From Annulohypoxylon bovei var. microspora (Eukaryota; Ascomycota; Sordariomycetes; Xylariales; Hypoxylaceae): a stretch of DNA of 35,773 nucleotides. Below the pieces are notes generated by a model. It saw only the letters and a program-made list of their open reading frames with translations. It searched no databases and had not been told where the DNA came from. The position numbers were made by a program, and so were the translations under genes. Positions 1 to 10,734 of the stretch are shown here, piece by piece (position 1 is the first letter of the stretch; each line of letters starts with the position of its first letter). Where the stretch lies: positions 1 to 35,773 of the forward strand of contig MU405433.1 in the NCBI GenBank assembly GCA_022836615.1. The letters are read 5' to 3'.

Positions 1-137
1 GGGGTCTTTTTTTTCTTTTTCCCGGTCCCCGTAACTTTGGGAGGGCAAAAACGCCCCGGAGCTTGCGTAGGTCGCGTTTTCCCGGACATTGTGGAAGGCC
101 GTACCGGGTAAAAGAAAAAAAAGACCCCAAAAATTTT
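1..137 (-). mobile_element. Short GC-rich MITE, copy 1 (cut by window start)
   Basis: Core 1-128 begins GGGGTCTTTTTTTTC and ends with its reverse complement, giving ~26-bp terminal inverted repeats around a GC-rich middle. It matches the reverse complement of 9778-9905 with two differences in 128 bases. Both copies continue after GACCCC with AAAAATTTT, so the inverted repeat probably extends about 9 bp further and the left tip lies outside the window. No coding capacity. It is unmutated in strongly RIP-mutated surroundings, which suits a recent insertion or a length below what RIP detects. Superfamily unknown. Confidence 0.8.
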
Positions 138-3100
138 AAATTATATTAACGATATAAAGGGTATGTTTTTTACCTTATATTTACTTTTCTTAAGAATAAT
201 AATTTAACGATACGCAAATGGAACCGCAATGCGATGTAAATAATTTAACATCGTAAATAATATTTAATTTACTTTAAAATAAATTATATAATAAAAACCT
301 TTTAATTTAATTAAAAATAAAAGATAACCCTTTTAAATTACGGCTTTAAATATTATATAATGAGGTATAATTAAAGAAAAACTTAAAGGGAAAAAAAAAA
401 GAAAAATTATAATTATAATATAAAAAACCGAAATTAATTATAAAGGAATAAAAGGTTTTTTATCCCGGTTATTATAAGGTTTTCTTTTTATCCTTTAATA
501 AAATAAATATATAAATTTATTTATAATAAAAAAAATATAATATATAATTAATAAAACGCCGCTTTAATTATATAAACATTTACTTATAACAAATCCGCAT
601 ATTATATAATTAAACATAATTATATACTTAAGTAAATCGATGTAAAATGAATAATAATAATAATAATAATAAAAATAAATCCATTTTAAGTTATATTATT
701 TATTATTTTAAATAAATTAATAACGTTAAAAAACCGATCGCGGATCGTTTTTTTCTTTTTTATTCCTTTTATTCCTTTTTACGCTTTTTACTTTTTCACT
801 TTAATTTATACGCTTTAAAACTTAGTTATTTTTTTAATAAAATAAAATAATAAATTTAAAAAATGAAATAACTTTTAACGTACTTTTAAAACATTATTAA
901 TTATTTCATTTTTATTTTTATTAAAAATCCACATTAAAGACCCATATCTTTTATTAAATAACTTAAATTTTACATTTAAAAAATGGGAAATAAATACAAG
1001 GAATAAGTTTTAAATTAATTAATAAAAAATTTTTAAAAAATATATTTAATTTATATAATTTTATTCATTTATTAAAAACGAAATTAAGTTAATTTTTCGG
1101 CTTTTTTTTATTAAAAATAATATTAATTAATACATTAAAGTTAAATAAATATATAATTTATTAAAGTTATTATATAATAACTTTAACGTTAAAACTTAAA
1201 TTAAAAATAATTTTTATAAATTTAATATATAATTAAATAAATAATTCTTTAAGTTTTATATATTTTTTATATTATTAATGAATAAAAAAGGAATTTTAAT
1301 ATTCGAATGAAAAGAAAAATTAAATTATTAATTAATCATTAATTTTCGCACTTAAGTTTTTTATTATTATTTAAATAAAAAAATAAAGTTTATTAAGTTT
1401 AAAATTTTTTATTTAACGTTAACTTAATAACGTATTAAAGTTATTTAAAAGAAAATTAATTTAATAATTTTTTAACCTTAATTTAAGGTTAAAATTATCT
1501 TTAATATTATAAAAATAATTTTTATTAATTTTAATATTTTTTATTTAATTATAAAGATTATAATTTAAATATATACGAAAAAGCTTTTTTAAATTCCTTT
1601 AATTCTTTATTAACGTAATGTTTTCGTAACATTTAATATAAATTTAATTTATTATTTTTATAAATAAAAAAACTATTTCTTTAATAATTATTTAACGTAT
1701 AATATAAAAGTTAAAACGATGGTTATTATTTTAAAAAAAAAGTAATGGAATATAATAAAAATAATATTAATTTAAAATTAAAAGAAAATAATGTTTAAAT
1801 AAAGCTTTTAATTTAAACTTCCCTTTATATATTTATTTATTAATATTTATTTTTATTAATTTTAATTTTTTAAATCTTATAATAAAAGGATTATAATTTA
1901 TAATTAATATGTTAATTCATTTATAAAATATAAACATAATAATAATAATGTAAATGTTAATAAATATTAAAATATAAGCGTATATAATTGTTAATTAATG
2001 AAATGTATATTTAATAATAAATATATAAAACTTCTTTATTATTTAATTTAATTAATTTATTATAATTAAAGGTTTTAACGAATAAATTATTAATTAAATT
2101 AATAAAATAATTTATGTTAATATTTAAATATAAGGTAAAAGTTTTCATAATGTATTTATTTTTTTAATAAATTTAAAGGATCGTTTTTAATTTTAAGTAA
2201 TATTAAGGTTTAAATTTTTAACGAAATATAATATTATATTAAATAATTAACGTTAATAATTATTTTTTTTAAGTTATTATTTTCTTATTATTATTATGTT
2301 TTTAATATTATATTAAAACTTTTTATTTTTTAAAAAAATATAAATAAAATTATATAAAAGGATATAAAATATTATAATTACCTTTAATTTTATATTTTAA
2401 AAAAAAATAAACCATTATAACGTTTATATATTTTATAATAAATTTTATAATTAAAATGGATTAATAATTCTTTATTATTATTTTTTTTTTAACTTTTTAT
2501 TAAACTTTTAATGCATTTTATATTACCATTTATTATAAATGTTTATTTAATTTTAAGTTTAACGTTTATTAAAAAAATGTTATGTTTTTAATGGAGTTTT
2601 AATATAATTTACAAGTTATTAAATATTTTTACCTTATTATATTAAAAATTTAATTTAATTTTTAAAGAAAAGTTATAATAAAAAAATAACTTTACCCGGG
2701 AATAAATCGTGGAAAGGCTTCTTTTTTATTTATATGATTTAATTAAAATGTTTTTAAAGAAAAATAATAATTCATTATTATTTTATTAACTTTTTAATTA
2801 TAAAATAAATTTAAAAAAAAGTGTTAATTTTATTAAATTATATTTCTTTTATAATATAAATATAAAATATTTACAAGCTTTAAAAAAATATTTATTAAAT
2901 TATTTACATAAAAAGTGGATTATATTTAATGCGGTTAAATATAAATCTTTTATCTTTTTTATAAAAAAATTAAAAAATAATTTAAAGTTTTATATTAATT
3001 ATTAAAAATTAAACATTTACATTAAAAAAGATCGTTATTTTTTTCTTTTAATTAATAAAATGTTAAAAAAGATCTTTAAAATTAAGGTTTTTATAAAATT

Positions 3101-4300
3101 TAATATTTATTAAGTTTTTTATTATATTAAAATAAATTTTATTTTAAAAAACTTTATTATTTTTTAAATTTATTTTAAATTATATAAGTATTGCGTGTTT
3201 TTTTTTTCAAGTTAAGCAATAAGTTTAATACGTTTTAAAGGTATATTAATTAAGTTTTTTTTTTTCGTTTTTTAATAATTTTTATATAACGTATATAAAT
3301 AATATTTTAATTTATTTAAAAAACTTAATTTTTCACGAATATTACGTGTAATAAATGTTAAAACACTTACATTCCGTTAATTTATAAATTAATATTTAAA
3401 AAAATAAATTTTTAATTATAAAGATTAAGTTTTTAAAGTTTATTATTTTTATTTTTAATATAATTATTAATTAAAATAAAATTAAAGCGGTTTAAAATTA
3501 AGAAATATTTATTTAAATTTAAAAACTTTAATCGTTTTTAAGTTTTTATAATTTTTATTAACAATTTATATTAAAGTATAATTAAATTATAAAACTTTTA
3601 TATTTTTTTATCGCCGTTCCGCATTAAATTTAAATTAATGAATATATTAAAGTGTTTAAAACGTTAAAAATAACTTTAATTACTTTTTTAATTTTAAAAC
3701 ATTTTTATGAAAATTGAAAAATTAAATTAAAAACCGACGCTTTTAACGGGATAATTTTTAAAGCTTTTTTATAATTAAATAAATTAAAAGATTAACATTT
3801 AATGGTTTTTTTTTTAAATAATAACTTTTTTAAAGTGTAATTATTTCATTTATAATTAAAGGTTTTTTATTATTATAATAATAATAAAATTTTAAAAATA
3901 TATGTTCGTTTTATTAAATAATAAATTTAATATATTTATAAACCATTAAACGTTATAATATTTTATTATTAAAAAAACGTTAAACTTTTATTAAATTAAT
4001 TAAAATAAACATTTATTTTAATTTAATTACAAATTATATTATTATTTAAAAAAAGAAAATGTAATAATTAACGCTTTATTTTAAAAAGTAATTAAAAAAT
4101 ATAATTAATTTATTATTTTATTATTTTTTTTAATATTTTATAATGGAATAAATTTCTTATAATTTTTAATTAATAAACTTTTAACGAATTTATTATTTTT
4201 CGATTTTTAATGCATTTTAATTATAATAAAGGTTTTTAAGGAAAAATTATTTTAAAGTATTAAGTTAATTAACGTCATTTTAATAATTAATTAAAATGTT
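138..4300. other. RIP-degraded AT-rich DNA, no gene recognised
   Basis: This stretch is almost entirely A and T with frequent TAA in all frames, few CA or TG dinucleotides and scattered CG. It includes a short (TAA)n run near 648-671. It is probably old transposon sequence, and its right part may belong to the Copia element read further on. I could not identify any protein motif, LTR or inverted-repeat border in it. Confidence 0.6.
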
Positions 4301-6311
4301 ATTAAATTAAAAACGTAATGCGAATAAATTAAAAAAAAATGGGTATGTTTTATAAAATGGATTATTATTTTTAAAAAAAAAATTAATAATTTTAAATAAT
4401 AAAAAATTTCATATTAAATTATGTAATGAATTTTATTATCCTTTAAATTAAACACATTTAAATCGAAATAAAATGCGTGTAATAATATTAAAAAAGTATT
4501 TATAACTTAATATAAAAACGTTTATAAACCATTATTACATTTATTATAAATAATGTTAAAAAAGTTAAAACCTTAAGGTTAAATTAATAAACTTGTTTTA
4601 ACCACTTTTTATTAATAAATAAATGTGGTAATATATTTTAATAAATTTTAAATTTATACTTTTTAATTATAAAAAATTTAACTTAATTTTAATGATTATT
4701 AACCGGTTAAATAAAAAACCTTTTTCGTTATTTACGTATAAAATTTATATTATTACGTAATTTATAAACTTATATTATAAATACGTTTAATGTATTTATA
4801 AAACTTTTAAAATAATCACGTTTAATAAAAGGTTTTAATTTATAATTACCTTTTTAAACGAATTAATTAAATTCATTAAAATAAATTTTTATAAATTAAT
4901 AACGGAATATTCGTAATTTAACGATTAAACGGAAATTTTTAATTAATTTATTTAAATGAAATTATAATTTTTTATAAATTATTTTTAAAATAATTAATTA
5001 AAAATGTTATTTTATTTAAATTTTATATATACCATTTAATTATATTTAAACATAAAGTTTTCTTTTATAAAAATAAAAATGAAATTTATCCCGAAAATAA
5101 TCTTTAATTAATAAACTTATATTTATAAATTTAAAACCTTTTAAAAAAATTTAATTACATTATTATTTAATTATTAACGAAACGTTAAACTTCCGTTATA
5201 TAATAAGTTTATAAAAACTTTTTATTAACGTAAAATTATTAAAACGAATAAATTAATAAAAAAAATAATTAATAAATTAAATAATAAGTAATTAAATATA
5301 TATTTATAAAAATAATTAATAAATAAATCGCTTTTATAACGGTTTAAATTATTTAATGGTAAGTTTTTTTAAAGTATTAATAAAACTTTATTTTAATATT
5401 TTTAAAATTAACTTGCTTTTAAATATAAAAATCCATTAAATTTTAAACGTAAATCGGTTAATTAAAACCTTAAATAATTTAATTTTAAAGTAAATAATAA
5501 ATCCCCCGTTTTTAATAAAAATTAATAAAAAATAAAAGTACGAAATATTTAAAATATTAAATTTTAAACTTTTTAAGGAAAAACTTTAATATAAAATGGA
5601 TTAAATAAATTATAATTTTAATTTAATATAATATTTTTTTAAAAAAAATTTTAATACATCGATTAAAATAAAAAACTTTTATAACTTATATTTTAAAATT
5701 ATTAATCTTTTAATTAAACTTTAATAATAAATTAAAACCGTTATAAAAAATAAAATATTAAAAGTAATAAATAAAAACGATTTATTCATTATAAAAAAAA
5801 GAAATTAAAAAAATAAACCGTAAATATATTAATAAATAATTTATTTTTTTTATAAATTAAATTTTCTGTTAAAAAGAAAAGTTATATAATAACATTTAAT
5901 TATTATTATTTTTAAAATATATTAACGAAATAATTAATTAATATTTTAATTATAAAATTAATATATAAAAACCTTTTAAAAAAAACCATTTCGTGGTTTT
6001 TTTTTTTTAATTTTTTATTTTAAATATTTTCATTAATAAAATACGTGGTCCACCGTTATATAAGCTTTATTTTAATTTAAAACTTATTCGCCGTGACATT
6101 CGTCGGAACTTTTATTAATTAAATTAATTTATTATTCGTAACGAAAAACTTTAATTAAATAAATAATTATAATATTCACGAATTCGTTTCGTTAATCGAA
6201 AAATTTAATTTTTTAATTTATTTAATTAAATTAAACCTTAATTTTATTATATTTATATAAATAAAATTTATAAGTAATTTTTTATAAAAACATTTATTTA
6301 AAATGAAAAAA
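4301..6311 (+). pseudogene. Possible upstream pol (RT/integrase) of the Copia element
   Basis: By position this should hold the reverse transcriptase of the Copia element whose RNase H is readable from 6312. The only hint is at 5820-5846, where a frame shared with the RNase H reads VNILINNLF. That could be a RIP-altered YVDDLL active site with both Asp codons now Asn, at about the expected distance from the RNase H. The surrounding residues do not align convincingly, so this is positional inference. The spacing of any earlier motif, such as the W at 4350, does not fit a normal RT. Confidence 0.3.
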
Positions 6312-6870
6312 ATATTTAAATATTTAATTAACGCATATAATTAATTTATTCGTTATTAAACGTTAAATTAAAATTATTTTTATCGGGAACATAATAAATT
6401 AAAATTATTTAAAACGGTTAATACGAATTTAACCGGTAATATAAATTTTAAAAAATTAATCACCGAAATCGTGTTTTTTATAAAAAGCGGCCCGGTTTTA
6501 TAATTATTAAAATTATAATTAATTATTAATAAAAAAACTTTAAAAATAAAATTTATTAAATTAAATGAAATTACCGATAATATAATTTAAATACGTAAAT
6601 TTTTTTAAAAATTTAAATAAATGCTATTTAAATTAATTTATTTATTAAAAAATAATACCGAAATTATTAAATGGTCCGAAAAAATAATTATTAATAAAAA
6701 AAATTAATATATACGAATATAATATTTTTATATATAATAAAAAATTTACGATAAAAACGTAAAAATAAAATATATAAAATTAAATGAAAATTTTATTAAT
6801 GGGTTTATTAAACTTTTAATAATTAAAAAATATAATAAATTTTACGAAATATTAAAATTTAAAAATTTTT
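6312..6870 (+). pseudogene. Ty1/Copia RNase H C-terminal pol fragment, RIP-inactivated
   Basis: One frame (6312, 6423, 6672 and 6801 are all in phase) reads as the end of a Copia polyprotein. First comes a KYLINAYN..FIRY block, like the RYLKGT..L segment before RNase H (6318-6360). Next is KTVNTNLTGNINF (6414-6452), the position of the D-A-D-x-A-GD motif, with the acidic residues turned to Asn. Then FFIKSGPVL, KLNEITDNI, a LLKNNTEIIKWSEK block and a KKN.YIRI..FYI block match the DN..I.L..NP and RTKHIDI..HFIR regions. It ends with YIKLNENFINGFIKLL, the tail before the ADxxTK..P position. Stops are TAA codons at likely former Gln or Trp sites. No frameshift occurs over ~186 codons, as expected when RIP makes only substitutions. 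Confidence 0.8.
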
Positions 6871-7129
6871 AAATAAAATTTATATTAATAAATAAACTTT
6901 TATTAAATAAATTTTTAATAAATATATTAAATTTATTTATTATTATTAAATAAATTCGTTATTTATAAATAATATTTATTTAATTAAAAAAAAATATTAA
7001 TAAATTAAAAGTTTTATTTATATTTTATTATATATTTTATTACGTATAATTTATAAATAAAATATAATAATTAAATAAAAAAATAAAAAGATTTTTATTA
7101 TTAAAAACGGTTAATATAAAAATATTTAA
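6871..7129. other. AT-rich DNA after Copia pol, possible 3' LTR remnant
   Basis: This RIP-degraded stretch lies between the end of the Copia RNase H and the GC island. A 3' LTR is expected here, but no second copy of the sequence was found in the window, so LTR borders cannot be set. Confidence 0.35.
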
Positions 7130-7145
7130 AATTTATTTACACGAG

Positions 7146-7159
7146 GTCCCCGTCGGGAC
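7146..7159. other. Small perfect hairpin
   Basis: GTCCC-CGTC-GGGAC forms a 5-bp stem with a 4-nt loop at the left edge of the GC island, followed by the 15-nt near-palindrome CGATTTCGAAATCCG at 7174-7188. Both lie upstream of the B-box-like site. No function is assigned. Confidence 0.4.
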
Positions 7160-7210
7160 GGGAACACACACCCCGATTTCGAAATCCGAAGTTTAACCGT
7201 GAAAACCGAT

Positions 7211-7239
7211 GGTTCGATTCCCGGTCTTGTTTTTTTTTT
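7211..7239 (+). promoter_or_regulatory. Pol III B-box-like site followed by a T-run
   Basis: GGTTCGATTCC at 7211-7221 matches the tRNA B-box consensus GGTTCGANTCC exactly and starts about 70 bp from the island's left edge. A run of ten T (7230-7239) follows 8 bp later, like a Pol III terminator. No acceptor stem pairs across 7141-7232 and no convincing A box is present, so this is not a tRNA gene. It may be the tRNA-derived head of a SINE or a decayed tRNA 3' half. Confidence 0.4.
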
Positions 7240-7293
7240 ACGCTCGCGACCGGCGCCGGCCGCTCGCTACTAATTACCTACTTTACCCTTTAC

Positions 7294-7338
7294 ACGCTGT
7301 TGCCCCATACGTTGTTGCCCCGTACGCTGTTGCCCCGT
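7294..7338 (+). repeat. 15-bp tandem repeat, three copies
   Basis: Three consecutive units of ACGYTGTTGCCCCRT (7294-7308, 7309-7323, 7324-7338) are followed by a decayed fourth unit. It grades into a C-rich tract (7343-7438) with CCCCGTACG motifs. Confidence 0.8.
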
Positions 7339-7440
7339 ATTCTGCCCCCCCCCCGGCCCCCCCCGGCCCCGTACGTTCCTTTTCCTCCCGTACGCTACCC
7401 TACCCCCCGTACGCTCCGTCCCCCGGCCCCCCTGTACGAT
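7339..7440 (+). repeat. C-rich low-complexity tract
   Basis: C-runs of up to ten, interspersed with GTACG, make the complementary strand G-run-rich and potentially quadruplex-forming. Open frames through it encode only proline/arginine-rich low complexity and are not credible genes. Confidence 0.6.
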
Positions 7441-7495
7441 ATGTTATCTTATCCTTATCCTTCAAATCGGACCTTCGAACCGGTACGATAACCGG

Positions 7496-7575
7496 TTCAA
7501 AAGGTGGTTCAAAAGGTGGTTAGCCTGGGGGTTGAAAGTGGGTCCCTTGGAGCGATGCACCCAATCAAATTTGCG
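7496..7575 (+). repeat. Repeat shared with the second GC island
   Basis: GGTTCAAAAGGT is repeated twice in tandem (from 7493), followed by TTGAAAGTGGGTCC and GATGCACCCAATCA. The same order recurs at about 10745-10880: GGTTCGAAAGGTGG-type repeats, then TTGAAACGTGGGTCC and GATGCACCCAATCA. This indicates a common dispersed element in both unmutated islands. Further AATCAAA motifs follow at 7563 and 7593. Confidence 0.6.
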
Positions 7576-7783
7576 ACTAAAGTTTTTAACCAATCAAACC
7601 CTACTAAAAAGATTGAGCTGCCACACATCAACCAGTCAAGCCACACTCCCCGGACCTGCGCCACAATTCTTTTATTAATTAATTCATTCTTTTTTTTCCA
7701 CTTGAAACCAACGACACAAAGACCCCTTAAATCGGGGCATACGGGTATAAATTTAATTTATTTTAAGTAATTTAATTACGATT
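7576..7783. other. Rest of the GC island left of the hAT-type element
   Basis: Mixed-composition, non-RIP sequence becoming AT-rich toward 7783. Apart from CCAATC-like motifs it shows no gene, promoter or repeat border that I can support. Confidence 0.4.
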
Positions 7784-8520
7784 TTAATAATGAGCAATGT
7801 TAATCGCGCTGTATGTATGTCGCGGGGTTCCCGCGCTGTATGCGGGCCGGGCATCACTGGTACCTTTCCCCGCATACAAATCCCCATACAAACGCATGTA
7901 TCTTCAATGCTCACCATGCCCGCTCTTCAATTAAACTTAGAGAAATCCACCCGCCCCCACCACCACTTACAGCTTACCCTTTTCTCCCTTTTCTCCCCCA
8001 TCAATTCAGGGTCAAATTTCTTATAATTACACGATCAGATAGATCTCGTACAGCGCTTTCGAATAAACCAGCTTGCATCCCTTACAGATCATTGTGTGGG
8101 TGGCAATTCGGGTTGGAACGTGGATGCATATAGAAAGATTTTACTAAGGTGGCCCCGTGATACCCTTTGCGAAGGCCTTTTTGCCCTACGGGCAATTATC
8201 TTTCAACCTGATTTGCCAGCTATATAACGCTTTGTAAGTAATGCAAATTAGATCAATCGAAAGGGCCTTTCGAGCTGTATCTGAATCTGTAATTATAAGA
8301 AATTTGACTCTGAATTGAAGGGGGAGAAATGGGAGAAAGGGGAAGGTATGTAGGTGGGTGTGGGGGAAAAGTAGGTTGAATTAAGTGAATTTTCGTGGGC
8401 TGCTGGTACCTTCAATTGTATGGCGATTTGTATGCGGTTTTAAGTACCTTTTAACACCCCGCATACAGCGCGGCAAACCAGCGACATACATACAACGCGG
8501 CCAACATTGCTCTTAATAAT
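7784..8520. mobile_element. Fold-back hAT-type non-autonomous DNA transposon with 8-bp TSD
   Basis: The element spans 7792-8512 and is flanked by TTAATAAT at 7784-7791 and 8513-8520, an exact 8-bp duplication as made by hAT transposases. Ends are GAGCAATGTT and its reverse complement. The inverted similarity continues far inward: GTATGTATGTCGC, CCGCATACAAAT and TCAAATTTCTTATAATTA all have inverted partners. Each arm is therefore ~245-257 bp (7792-8048 and 8271-8512), imperfect but alignable, around a ~220-bp centre. No transposase is encoded, so mobility would need a hAT enzyme elsewhere. It shows no RIP. A transcript could fold into a long hairpin. Confidence 0.85.
8181..8195. other. Hairpin in the centre of the fold-back element
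   Basis: TTGCCC-TAC-GGGCAA is a perfect 6-bp stem in the non-arm centre of the hAT-type element. No role assigned. Confidence 0.35.
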
Positions 8521-8589
8521 ATACATTAATTATTAATTTATTTACGTGAAAAGTTTTTTAAAAATTTTAATTAAAAAATATATTTAAAA

Positions 8590-9107
8590 GCGGATTATTC
8601 GGAATAAATTTTAAAAGTTTATTTTTTATAAAAAAATTATAATAAAATATTAAAATTTATAATTTATTATTTAATAAAATTATTATTAATTAAATGTAAT
8701 TATAAAATATATAATAAAAAGCTTTTAATAATTATTAAAGTAATAAAAATATAATAAAAAAAATTACAAAAAGTGGTTAAATTTTTTATAATTTTTATAA
8801 ATAATAAAAATTTAAAATATTTTATAATTATTTATAAATTAAATAAGCGTTAAATATATTAAAAATAAACTTTATTAAAATTTAATTTTATTATAAAATA
8901 TTAAATTAATAAAAAAATAAAATGATTTAATATTTTATTAAAATAAAATTAAAATATTTTAATAAATAAAAAAAATAAAAAAATAATAAACCGTATATAA
9001 CGTTTATTTAAATAAAAATAATTACTTTTAATAAAAATAATAATAATAAACATTTAAATATTTTAACGAATATTATTAAAATGTTAAAAAAAAAAAAATA
9101 TTAAATT
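8590..9107 (+). pseudogene. Gypsy-1C RNase H fragment
   Basis: Collinear with 20340-20860 of copy A. The frame from 8590 starts with KADY and later reads NNKNLKYF, the position of the TDHKNLEYF RNase H motif with Asp replaced by Asn. Many TAA stops. It ends at the border of the ~2-kb insertion. It would have degraded the RNA strand of the RNA/DNA hybrid during reverse transcription. Confidence 0.65.
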
Positions 9108-9777
9108 AAAATAATATTAATTACGTTATATATATATCGTTAATTTACCGCGTTATATACGAAATATTATAAAGTATTTTAAATTTTATATAAATCGTTA
9201 TATAATTAAAAATATTAATTTTTTATTAAATTTAATAATTAATTTTTTTTTTATATATTTATTTATAATTTATTTATAATTTTTTATTTTTTATTTTTTT
9301 AATTTAAAGTTTTATTTTTTATAATTATATAATTAAATAAATTTAAAAATATACGTTTAAATAAATTAATTTATATATTTTATAAATTATTATATAATTA
9401 ATAAATTAAATTAAAAGGTAATTATATATAAAGTAAAAAAAATATTATAAAATTATTTTAATGAAAATTTTTTAAATATATTTATTTTTTAATTTAATTT
9501 ATTATTTATAAAGCGATTTATAAAAAATATAAATTAAATTAATCGAAAATGTTTTTTAAAATTTATTTAATTATATAATTATAAAAAGTTTAATATAAAA
9601 TTAAAAAAATATATATATATATAAATGAATATAAGCGTGTAAGTTTTTTTAAATTTAATTAAAAAATTACGCGGGATAAATATTAAAAATATATATATTT
9701 ATATATAAATTTATATATTAAAGAAAATGTTTATAATATTTAACCCGTATATAACGTAAAAAATTTATAAAATTTTT

Positions 9778-9905
9778 GGGGTCTTTTTTTTCTTTTACCC
9801 GGTACGGCCCTCCACAATGTCCGGGAAAACGCGACCTTCGCAAGCTCCGGGGCGTTTTTGCCCTCCCAAAGTTACGGGGACCGGGAAAAAGAAAAAAAAG
9901 ACCCC
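9778..9905 (+). mobile_element. Short GC-rich MITE, copy 2
   Basis: GGGGTCTTTTTTTTCTTTT starts it and the reverse complement ends it. It is 126/128 identical to copy 1 (1-128) in the opposite orientation. A/T stretches AAAATTTTT before and AAAAATTTTT after are mirror images and probably belong to the inverted repeat. It sits exactly at the boundary between AT-rich DNA and the GC island. No convincing target duplication. Open frames on both strands through it are artefacts of its symmetry. Confidence 0.85.
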
Positions 9906-9936
9906 AAAAATTTTTCTTCGCAGAAAGCTGTTGGTT

Positions 9937-10019
9937 GGGGAAAACGGGGGAGAAAAGGGGTGGAAAACGAGGTAGAAAACGGGGTGGAAAAAAGGTGGGA
10001 AACGGGGGCAATAGGGTGG
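9937..10019 (+). repeat. G-tract cluster (quadruplex-prone), AAAACGGGG-type repeats
   Basis: G-runs of 3-5 occur at 9937, 9946, 9957, 9981, 9997, 10004 and 10014, spaced by A-rich linkers, with repeated GAAAACGGGGTGG-like units. Four or more tracts lie within folding distance, so one or more G-quadruplexes are plausible. Confidence 0.6.
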
Positions 10020-10079
10020 AAAAAAAGACAGAATCCGTCCGGAGGACATCACCACTCATCTAATTAACTGATTTTTGAC

Positions 10080-10332
10080 CCAACAGCTGATTGACTGATT
10101 GATTGACTGACTGATTGACTGACTGATTGACTGACTTACTGACTGGTTGAAACCCTGGTTGAAAAGCTGGTCTAAAAGCTGGTTGAAAAGCTGGTTCAAA
10201 AACTGGTTGACTTACTGACTGATTGATTGATTGGTTAATTGGCTAATTGGTCAATTGATCGAATAGATGACTAAATACCCGACTGTATACCTGACTGAAT
10301 ACCTGACTGACTGACTGACTGACTGACTGACT
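10080..10332 (+). repeat. (TGAC/TGAT)n microsatellite region with GGTTGAAAAGCT repeats
   Basis: Runs of TGAC, TGAT and TTAC tetranucleotides (10080-10145, 10205-10235, 10296-10332) flank several copies of CTGGTTGAAA(A/C)(G/C)C (10144-10200). The sequence is unmutated and non-coding. Confidence 0.75.
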
Positions 10333-10360
10333 GGTTGAAACCCTGGTTGATTCAACAACT

Positions 10361-10500
10361 GGTTGAACAGCTGACTGATTTACTGATTGACTTACTTACT
10401 GACTTACTGATTAAACAACAGGTTGAACAGCTGACTGATTTACTGATTGACTTACTTACTGACTTACTGATTAAACAACAGGTTGAACAGCTTACTGACT
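10361..10500 (+). repeat. 60-bp tandem repeat, 2.3 copies
   Basis: GGTTGAACAGCTGACTGATT starts a unit at 10361 and again at 10421; the two 60-bp units look identical. A partial third unit starts at 10481. The unit is built from TTAC/TGAC tetramers. The reading frames through it are repeats, not a gene. Confidence 0.85.
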
Positions 10501-10528
10501 TCCTGACAAAAAGAACACATTCCCACAT

Positions 10529-10549
10529 GGGGGGCTCCCACCGCCCCCC
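10529..10549. other. G6/C6 hairpin before the telomere-like repeats
   Basis: GGGGGG (10529-10534) can pair with CCCCCC (10544-10549) across a 9-nt loop, just upstream of the CCCTAA-like array. Confidence 0.4.
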
Positions 10550-10561
10550 AAACCCCCGGAT

Positions 10562-10614
10562 CCTAACCCTAATCCTAACCTTACCCCTAACCCTAATCCT
10601 AACCACTAACCCTA
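10562..10614 (+). repeat. Interstitial telomere-like repeats (degenerate CCCTAA)
   Basis: About nine degenerate CCTAACC units occur in 53 bp (CCTAACCCTAATCCTAACC and so on). CCCTAA/TTAGGG is the usual telomere repeat of filamentous fungi. The C-rich strand reads 5' to 3' on the + strand. The array is imperfect and lies deep inside a transposon nest, so it is not a chromosome end here. Confidence 0.7.
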
Positions 10615-10644
10615 CGTGGTCTTGAGGGCTTACGTGGTCTTGAA
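10613..10644 (+). repeat. Short direct repeat TACGTGGTCTTGA
   Basis: TACGTGGTCTTGA occurs at 10613 and 10631 (18-bp spacing), directly after the telomere-like array. GAAGACCTGATCTTC nearby forms a small inverted repeat. Confidence 0.5.
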
Positions 10645-10734
10645 GACCTGATCTTCAACCCAAGTCAGTTCGTTTTTATACAGCTAAGTAAAAGCTCCTA
10701 AAGTGGGTGACTAATCAACCCCCGGGAAAGTGGC

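Larger units (their letters stand above)
7130..8545. mobile_element. Unmutated GC island, probably an insertion with an 11-bp duplication
   Basis: Base composition switches abruptly at 7141 from about 15% GC to GC-rich DNA, and back near 8520. The 11-mer AATTTATTTAC occurs at 7130-7140 and again at 8535-8545, so 7141-8534 may be one insertion with an 11-bp target duplication, later hit by the hAT-type element at 7792-8512. The island has no long coding frame; open stretches here are proline-rich or low-complexity. It has not been RIP-mutated. The duplication contains a C but is otherwise AT-rich, so chance is possible. Confidence 0.45.

Noticed and set aside
7141..7232. tRNA gene at the B-box
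   Set aside because: No acceptor or D stem can be formed and the T stem would need a bulge.
7209..7770. Open frames of 63-104 codons in the first GC island as genes
   Set aside because: They run through C-rich and tandem repeats, encode Pro/Arg-rich or mixed low complexity, overlap each other and show no family features.
7790..8133. Two overlapping frames of 78 and 106 codons
   Set aside because: They lie in an arm of the fold-back hAT-type element and reflect inverted-repeat sequence; no transposase motif.
9718..10067. Frames of 69-113 codons on both strands
   Set aside because: They cross the 128-bp MITE and the G-tract cluster; symmetrical low-complexity shadows.
10562..10614. A true telomere or chromosome end
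   Set aside because: Only ~53 bp, degenerate, internal, with collinear Gypsy-1C sequence on both sides of the insert.
10335..10625. Frames of 84-96 codons on both strands
   Set aside because: Encoded by the 60-bp tandem repeat and CCCTAA-like array; repeat peptides only.
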